Shown here one piece after another: positions 56,950-64,000 of a stretch of DNA of 64,000 nucleotides. Source of the DNA: Lotus japonicus (lineage: Eukaryota; Streptophyta; Magnoliopsida; Fabales; Fabaceae); contig NC_080041.1 of NCBI RefSeq assembly GCF_012489685.1, positions 104,811,760-104,875,759 on the forward strand. Reading direction: 5' to 3'. The notes under the pieces were generated by a model. That model had not been told where the DNA came from and made no database searches. It saw only the letters and a list, made by a program, of their open reading frames with translations. Within the stretch, counting starts at the first letter, position 1. Each line of letters begins with the position of its first letter. A program made the translations under genes and the position numbers.

Positions 56950-57689
56950 GAAAATTCTTGTTTTGATCTCTCACGTTTGCTTCTATTTGCGACTTTGGAC
57001 TTCTATCTATATTTAGTGTAAAATCTAACGGTTTAAGCCTTAGAAAATTATTCTAAAATTAGAAATCGAGAAAATTCATCATCTTCATCTCATTCTTCCA
57101 TCATTTTCTCCATCATTAAACGCGGAAAAGTCAAGAAAATTTATCCAGAAGAACCTCACTTCACAACAACTAATCTCCCAACTCTCATCCTTCTATGCTT
57201 GTCCAACAACAATAAATAGAAAAATTCCAACTTCGATGTCTTCTACTTCCACAATGAACATAAAGTTAGTATTTTTCTCTACTTTGCTTCCACTTCGCAA
57301 CTCCACTTCATCTACTTTGCTTCCGCTTCATAGCTCCTCCTCCAATGTGGTCAAATCTAAAGCCAAAGTAAGCATCTTTTGGTTTAAACTTCAAAGAAAG
57401 TTCGTTATTCAGATTAAACTGCAAAGAGAAATCTACACCTCAAATCTTCCTCTTCATCACTACATGTGTCCTCCACGAGACCAATTCTAAAACCCTTATA
57501 CTATAAAACCCTAATTCAACCTTGCTTCTCCAAATCTCCTTATAACTTCAAACCCACGACACAAAGTGCACATGTGGGCTTTTTATCAGATAAAATGTTC
57601 ACCCTTAGCGATGGATTTTTGGATTTTTGTTTGATGATTGTGTAAGAGTTGGGGAGGATTGGGGGTTTTGTTTGTCTCATTCTCTAGTT
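56950..57689. other. Intergenic, no recognised gene
   Basis: The ORF 57236-57490 (Ser/Thr-rich start) has no recognisable domain. Not called as a gene. Confidence 0.35.
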
Positions 57690-57897
57690 CAACCCATATC
57701 CAAAGCTAGAACTTTCTCTTCCTTCTAAATCTTTCCTCTTTTGCGACTTCTAACCAAGTTGGGCACTTCCTATTCCTTCTTGATCTCTTCTTTGCTTCTA
57801 CCTCTAACCAAAGTGGGCACTTTATCCTCCGTCTTGATCTATTCTTTGCTCTAACCTCTAACCAAAGCTTAGGATTTTCTCTTCCTTCTCAATTTGG
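57690..57897. repeat. Four degenerate tandem copies of about 60-65 bp
   Basis: Each unit carries CTCTAACCAAAGTGGGCACT-like wording followed by TTCCTTCTTGATCTCTTCTTT. Copies start near 57690, 57735, 57795 and 57850. Confidence 0.7.
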
Positions 57898-58430
57898 ATT
57901 TGATGGTTTAAATGTTTGAAGGTTTAGAGGGTGGGGTAAGGGTAGAAGAAGGTTTGTTTTTAGGTGATGATGTTGAGAATGGACTTGGAAGATAGGGGAG
58001 GTGTTGAGGTATCTATTGATGATGATGATGAGTGAGGGCTTTGAGGGTGGCCCTGATGGAATCTCTACATGAAAATGAGAAATGCAGGTTGATTTGACAA
58101 TGGGGTTGTTGTTTTTGTGTGAAAGCAAAAAAACTTTATTTTGGTCTCCTTATCCACTGAACTTTAGAGTTCTGTATTTTTTTTTTTCTGGATCTCCTTT
58201 GGCATTTCATATATCTCCAATTAAATCCAGAAAGACAAATTTTGGGATTGAGTCGATGTTCAAGTTTTGATACTTCAAGTTCATCTCCTTGTTGAGTTTA
58301 TTCACTTGGATTTGAGCTCAGAATTGAAGCTTGGGATTTCTCATTGTTATTCTTCATGTTAGAATTATATAAGATGAATAATCTATAATAATTTACAATT
58401 GTTATTTATCTCTTTGAAAAAAAAAATTAA
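57898..58430. other. Intergenic, no recognised gene
   Basis: Contains a (GAT)n patch near 58016-58032. Nothing else seen. Confidence 0.35.
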
Positions 58431-59172
58431 ACTCATGACTTTTCATTTTTCATATTACTTACACACTATCATTCATGATAAAAAAAAACAAATTTGCCTA
58501 TATAAACAAATTAGACACTCATAAATGAAACTAGGTAATGTTTTCAGATATGAACAAATATCAACAATTAAAATTAGTTAATAAATAATTTAGATAAAAT
58601 AATTATAAGATTAAAATTTTCGCAATAAGGTATTTGTGTATTATTTGAAAAAAATTATATATTTTTTGATCTATTATATATTAGTGAAAATGACTTGAGA
58701 AGGAGGAAAATATTTACAAAAAAAAAGTGAATAAATTTAAATTTAAAAAATAATATTTTACGTTATTTAAGAATTTTTTAAAGAGCTATTAAAGTTACGA
58801 TTTATTATAATTTTAAAATTTAAAATTACTTTTTTTGTTGATAAAAGCACACAAACTATGCTATTATTATAACTTATTTGATGATATTAAAAAATTACTA
58901 TTTAATATAAAATATTTCAAACTTACATAATTATTTTTCAAATAAAAAATAAATGAATTATTAAATTATTAAAACTAATTCAATGTTAATTATTAAATTT
59001 GAGTATGTCTTTTTTTTACACAAAGTAAACTCTAAATTGTCTCAAAAAAATTGCTTATAAAAAAATTATGATTAAAATTATTTTTAATATTTCTTTATAG
59101 TATAATAATTTTTATATAATGTTAATAAAATACTGTAAATAAACTCGTGCAACAAACATGTATTATATCTAG
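58431..59172 (+). mobile_element. Very AT-rich stretch ending in a decayed Helitron-like terminus
   Basis: Extremely AT-rich. It ends ACTCGTGCAACAAACATG, then TATTATATCTAG followed by T. This is the shape of Helitron 3' ends of the CCCGTGCAACGCACGGG type, but the hairpin is mostly lost. The left limit is arbitrary. Confidence 0.35.
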
Positions 59173-60820
59173 TATTACATAGTATAGTAAATAGTAATTA
59201 TTACCGGTTCAACCTCAATTGAACCTTTAAATCTTGAACCAGTGTCTCGATCAATTTAATGACCAGTACGACTTTTTAAACATTGGTATTGGCCATAAAT
59301 CTTTTCCATATGCAAAGTTTCTTTAGCTCAGCTAATTATCATCACTTGACAAACGGCTAGCCACTTGTGCATTGGCTAACATATCTTTTAACTCACCCAC
59401 TTCTAATTATTATGAATATGGCCAATATTTGGTGCAACACATACATAATTGAAAAAATAAGGATTTTTTATAGGCTGAAAAAAGGATAATGGTGGATTTT
59501 TTTTTATAAGCCAAAATATATTGAATAAGAAGTAAAAAGGGTACTTTTTTTTGGTTCATCGGAAAATAGTACAAATGGTACTTCAATTCAATACAAACTA
59601 ACATGAAAAATAGTATAACCGAAAACTAGTCAATTGGTTGACTTTTGCTATATTTTAGCTAATTCGACTTACAGTAATTCCCGCTGCGGAAAATTGCTTT
59701 CCATTCAAAAAAAAATGACTTACAGTAATTCAAACTAGAAATTATATAATGGCACGTTGTTGATCATGTGATTCATAAGAGTTGAGACAATTCTCTCGTG
59801 TCATATGGCTTCACTTTGAAATAAAACTTATTCAAAAAATAGAGAACTCTTTTTTAAACAAAACTTAAATATTATCAATTTTACGGAATCTAAAAAAAAA
59901 CTTTGATAAAAAAAAAAAAAACTAGAAAAAAAGAGACAAAATAGGAAGAACATGACAAGTGGAAGGTAGAGCTTGTGTTGTTGTCAACAATATTCTATTT
60001 GATAGGCACAACCACAGCCAAGGAATCGACTAAAAGTAAGCAATAATGTATGTAGCTATGAATTGAATTGGTTCATTGACCTTTTCTCACACAATCAAAT
60101 CCAATCCTTTATTCTATTCTCTGTCCACGTTCAAATTGCATTGCTATTGTTATCCCCACAAAGAATCCCATTAATTTTGCACCTTCTTCCTCGCTTAATA
60201 GTTAATTAATGACCACTAATCTTCAATTTTGGTGCAAGTTCCATTCTGACCACAACATCAAATCACATGTTTCAACATTTTATCATGGTTCTCCTTATCC
60301 ACCAGAAATCAAAATTCCATACACACTATGATAGTGTTTATTTTTAAAGTAAGATTCAGTATTTTTTAATTTAATTTAAAACAATAATTCAACCTAGTCA
60401 ATTTTAGAAATAAATACTTTCAGGGAATCAGTGTCAGCCCAAGCGTGAAGAAAATAAAGACTTCAAGTTATCAAGGTCCAATTGACCAAAAAAAACGGTC
60501 CAACAAAAAAAATTCAATAGCTTGATGGATGGTATATTTGGAATAAAACTTCTCTTAAAACATATATGGTCATCATTTCACTATAACTTTCATTCTTAGT
60601 TTCTTATATATCTCATTAATTGACTTTAATTTTCACTAAAAATATATATCAAATGAAATATATTATGAAAGTTAAATGAGTAAATTTGAATTTTGAGAAA
60701 CCTGAAAAGTAAATTTTAGAAAGTTTATAAATTTTTAACCAATTATTTTAATTAGCTTAAATAATTTATATGTATCAAAAAGCTTACATAATTTATTTGT
60801 CTCATTAATAAGAAGAAGCG
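59173..60820. other. AT-rich intergenic region
   Basis: No gene, no element with paired ends seen. The ORF 59410-59604 is unconvincing. Confidence 0.35.
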
Positions 60821-60822
60821 CG

Positions 60823-60984
60823 ACACGCGAACCTCTAGCACTCCATTGATCAACGACGTTATAGTCACCTTGATCGTGTAAGACAAATCAAACGACCCCC
60901 CATAACACGCAAACCTCTAACACTCCATTGATCAATGATGTTATAGTCATCTTGATCGTGTAAGACAAATCAAACGACCCCATC
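60823..60984. repeat. Two tandem copies of an 82-bp unit
   Basis: ACACGCGAACCTCTAGCACT... at 60823 and ACACGCAAACCTCTAACACT... at 60905, both running through GATCGTGTAAGACAAATCAA to CGACCCC. Confidence 0.9.
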
Positions 60985-61190
60985 GATCTTTGTCCTACCT
61001 CAAACTCATGATAAAAGGCAAGAAAAAGCATACAAGGTACACACTTACAATCATCTTCCCAACTTTTTACTCACATACTAACTTGAACTATTGAGTGTGC
61101 TTGCAGGTACCATCACCAAGTCTACATCACGACAGCGGAATCAATGAGCACCACCATTCAAACTGTCGTTCCCCACTACTCAAAACACTC
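60985..61190 (+). mobile_element. LTR-like fragment
   Basis: TACTAACTTGAACTATTGAG, then TGTGCTTGCAGGTACCA resembles the R/U5 wording common in plant LTRs (CTTGCAGGTACC). No partner LTR, primer site or coding part is seen. Confidence 0.4.
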
Positions 61191-61442
61191 ACTGATTGGT
61201 TGGCTTTGGTTGTATAGCAAGTGCTGATTGTGTTAGTTTTTTTGGGATATTGTGGGCTGTCATGCGTTCTGTAAAGGGGTGGGATATTTTATTTATGCAT
61301 GTAATGTTGCAGGTCTATGTTGGGGTCATTCTCCATGTTTGGCTTCATGTTTTTTATTTACCTTCTAGACTCTTTTTGATGTATTGTGGGTTGAGTACCC
61401 CTTATACTTCCAATAATGCATTTATTTGCTTATAAAAAAATA
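61191..61442 (+). mobile_element. Truncated LINE 3' end
   Basis: Ends GGGTTGAGTACCCCTTATAC, then AATGCATTTATTTGCTTAT and an A-tract: a standard plant L1 3' tail. The 79-codon ORF inside is 3' UTR-like, not a gene. Confidence 0.65.
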
Positions 61443-61772
61443 ATGTGATTTGAGAGAATAATATCTAAATATACAAGTTTGTTTGTAACAAAAAAAAAAT
61501 ACAAGTTTGTTTCATTGTATGTAAGTGGGAGTACTGTTTTTTCTTAGCATGAACACTGTTTGTTTTTTTGGTTACAGAGGAAAAGAACACTGTTTGTTTA
61601 ATTATTCTAATTCTCTGTCTAGTGTCTACGTAATAGGATATTTTTTTTGTTTTAACTCAGCAATGATTGTGATGGAATCTGCAACTTTGATTTTAATTTT
61701 GAATTTTGTCCTAAAAATTAACGAAGCATTACAAGAGTGTATTATGATTGTTAAGCTTTTCGGCCAGAGTCA

Positions 61773-61780
61773 CTTTCCAT
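61773..61780. repeat. hAT target duplication CTTTCCAT, left copy
   Basis: Identical 8-mer at 62432-62439. Confidence 0.9.
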
Positions 61781-62431
61781 CTATGTTGCACGGGTACGCC
61801 AAAATTGGGAGAGTACCCGTACCGGGTACGTACCCGATACAGGTACGTCGTGGGTACGTAACTGGTACGTACCCAAAAACATCGTCAAACAAAAAAAATC
61901 CGGGTATGCTGTGGGTACGTTTTGGGTACTCCGTGGATACGTTTTGGGTACATTGAGGGTACGCCGGATAATTTTATTTTATTTTTTAAATGAAAAATGT
62001 TCAAAACTATGTCGTTTTTTAGTTTTTTATGTAATTTTAAAAATTAAAAAAATTATTCTCAATTTATTCAAAAGATCAAAACCTAATTTACCTTTCACTC
62101 TTTCTAATATACGGCTGCTATGAAGAATGAAGAGAGAGAGCCGCTCACGTTCTTCTTCCTCCCATCATGCCACCATTGAATCCACTGTTTTGTAATGGCT
62201 TTCATGTTGGTCTTTGATATGAGTATTAGTCAAAAAATACGAGTATAGTACATTAGGAGATTTGATATTCTTAATTAATAATATTGTGGTAGAAAACATT
62301 TTATTTTAATATTTTTTTTGGTTACTGGAGGAAAAGAATTTTATTTCAATATATACATATATATATTTATTTATTTATTTATTTAAATAAATAAATATCT
62401 AACCGGCGTACCCCGTACCCGTGCAAGATAG
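61781..62431. mobile_element. Non-autonomous hAT element with GGTACGT subterminal repeats
   Basis: 651 bp. Ends CTATGTTGCACGGGTACG and the inverse of CGTACCCGTGCAAGATAG (17 of 18 positions match), flanked by a perfect 8-bp duplication. The left 190 bp is packed with GGGTACG and GTACCC words in both orientations, candidate transposase-binding repeats. The centre is AT-rich with TTTATTTATT. The ORF 61525-61956 runs across the left boundary and is not a real protein. Confidence 0.9.
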
Positions 62432-63032
62432 CTTTCCATGTTAGAAAATAAAGCAGCACTTTTGGTCTGTTCAACTCCATTTGCTTATCATGTACCGAAA
62501 ATTGAAATACAAGATGTGATGGAATTTGACCCTTGTGCACCAAGTGTTAAAAAAAGATATGTCATTGTCACCACTTACAAATTACAAGGCAACAAGGCTT
62601 ATATCCAATAATGGTGCTTAATCACAAATATAATCGAAAAAATTGTAATCTTGTCAATTGTCAGTGATTGTATAGGAGAAAGACACTTTTGGACTCTTCT
62701 ATTTCAAGTGGAAGTAGTGGTTATCTCGCATGCAAATAGTATTTCACTATGTGCTGGTATCTATTTTCATGTTACCTTTCGCTTTTCTAATTTTATATCA
62801 TTATATGTCAAATTCAAGTGGAATAACTTAATACCCATATACCATATAAATAGTATGCCCCCCCCCCCCCAATGGCTAGCAAGTAGAGTAATACCAAACA
62901 AAATGCACATTTCATTAACTTGAATGCACAATTCAAATCAATTACAGGATTCTCTAATTTGTACAGAAATTGGCGAACCCTGAAACCTACATGCATGACA
63001 TTATTACATCCCAATAATTTCATCTCATCAAT
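62432..63032. other. Region 3' of proline dehydrogenase
   Basis: Includes a C-homopolymer of about 12 near 62858 and the likely ProDH 3' UTR (about 62900-63032). No other gene. Confidence 0.4.
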
Positions 63033-64000
63033 TTAAAAGATTGCAGCTTGAAGTCTTCTTCCCAACTCCTTCCTGCAGACAAAAAACACATCAAAAATGT
63101 CAGAACAACATCAACCAAATGTTTGGATTTGGATTCCCTGCAATCAGAGAAACCCCACATTCACACAACTGATCTTAGTTGAACGATTCTCACATTTAAG
63201 TTTTAATAAGTAATTCAGTTATTCAGAATAGTAGTTCGGAGTGTGAGGCATCCGATTAAATGATTAAACGTTTGAATGTGTGAATGCGAGATTCCACTGA
63301 CTATTGGAAATCCAAATCCCAAATGTTTCATGTGCCACATTGCTAAGGGTTTAATGTAGAGTTTACCTCATCAGTAGCCTGTCAAAGCCTGATGCAGCCA
63401 ACATCCCTCTATTCTCCTCAGCCCTTCTAAGGAGGTAAGGCATAACTGTCTCTACAGGTCCAAATGGCATGTACTTGCTAACCTGAAACCCTGCATTGCT
63501 CAAACCAAAGGAAAGTGCCTCTGACATTCCATGTAGCTGTGCAAATTCAAGCTTGTGGTTCACCTTTCCAATCCCCAACTCATGTGCTTTTGCTGCAGCT
63601 AATTTCCCTACACAGCATTTCATATACAAATATATGTCACACACAGACCCATCAATTTAATTCATTGGTTTTCTTATCATAAATCGTCACATCATGAAAA
63701 TGAATTAGCCAATATTACCGCATTTGAATACAGATTAAAGAGCACTTATTGGATAAGCTCGAACAAGTGCTCTTTGGCCTGCATCCAAACTAGACCTATG
63801 TCTATGCAATGTAAACTACCTGATTCGACATTGTGAGTTGCAAGAACAACCCCACCAGGGCCATTAGCAATCTTCTCAAGCAGATAAGATGAGCAGTCAT
63901 TAAAGCACTTGTGCGTGTCCTGGATGGTATTATGAATTGGAGATGCATATCCCAAAGACGAAGCCAAACTCCTTTCACTTGACATATAAGCACCCCTCAC
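63033..64000 (-). CDS. ProDH: Proline dehydrogenase, C-terminal part (partial)
   Basis: Mitochondrial FAD enzyme for the first step of proline breakdown (proline to P5C). Three exons with good junctions: 63820 to the edge (RGAYMSSERSLASSLGYASP, IHNTIQDTHKCFNDCSSYLL, ANGPGGVVLATHNVESG), 63367-63607 (GKLAAAKAHELGIGKVNHKL, EFAQLHGMSEALSFGLSNAG, FQVSKYMPFGPVETVMPYLL, RRAEENRGMLAASGFDRLLM) and 63033-63072 (RKELGRRLQAAIF, stop). RGAYM, QLHGMSEALSFGL and YMPFGP...YLLRRAEENR are conserved FAD- and proline-site blocks of the family. The N-terminal half lies off the right edge. No lesion is seen. Confidence 0.96.

Noticed and set aside
60815..60840. Helitron end from GCGCGACACGCG ... CTCTAG
   Set aside because: CTAG is followed by C, not T, and the sequence continues as the first unit of an 82-bp tandem repeat.
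63746..63819. Extension of the ProDH ORF below 63820
   Set aside because: A GT donor sits right after HNVESG, and the next exon continues the family sequence in the right phase.

Overview
This is a 64 kb piece of a plant nuclear genome, almost certainly a dicot and probably a legume. The evidence is AT-rich sequence, GT-AG introns, intron-rich genes with typical plant exon sizes, plant-specific gene families (NIK-type LRR kinase, KIN/COR6.6 proteins, SAMDC with its tiny and small upstream ORFs, plant mitochondrial PPR), and a decayed aldo-keto reductase of the legume chalcone-reductase type. The legume assignment is an inference from that pseudogene and from the style of the repeats.

Genes, left to right: the 5' part of an NIK-like LRR receptor kinase (1-2258, minus, running off the left edge); KIN/COR6.6-like stress gene 1 (29362-29971, minus); an intronless mitochondrial PPR gene (33260-35221, minus); an aldo-keto reductase pseudogene (37066-38357, plus) just upstream of a Helitron-like 3' end (39114); a two-exon classical short-chain dehydrogenase (39382-40760, plus); KIN-like gene 2 (42033-42890, minus); KIN-like gene 3 (51131-51611, minus); S-adenosylmethionine decarboxylase with an intron-split 51-codon uORF and an overlapping 2-codon tiny uORF (53537 to about 55945, minus); and the 3' end of proline dehydrogenase (63033-64000, minus, running off the right edge). 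Several relate to abiotic stress, osmolyte or polyamine metabolism, but they are not an operon and nothing shows co-regulation.

The rest is mostly transposable elements. Ends and target duplications can be read directly for several: an odd LTR-retrotransposon-like unit (6239-11957, duplication TGCAA) whose 3' LTR is a 3.6 kb palindrome; a deleted hAT element (13558-14415); nested TIR elements (21229-23049, with 21615-22438 inside); a miniature LTR element or TRIM (23434-24006, duplication ACAAT); a nearly intact L1-type LINE with an RNase H domain (44318-49662); and a non-autonomous hAT element (61781-62431, duplication CTTTCCAT). A fragment of chloroplast rpoC2 (about 43615-44012) sits between direct copies of transposon-like repeats.

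Most unusual items: the giant LTR hairpin with two convergent TATA boxes, which predicts a self-complementary RNA; a short near-perfect 32-bp stem-loop at 41261-41336 that looks like a small-RNA precursor; the plastid insert inside a transposon-like context; and a possible Helitron capture of the reductase pseudogene. No prokaryote-like system, CRISPR array, or convincing tRNA or rRNA gene was seen.
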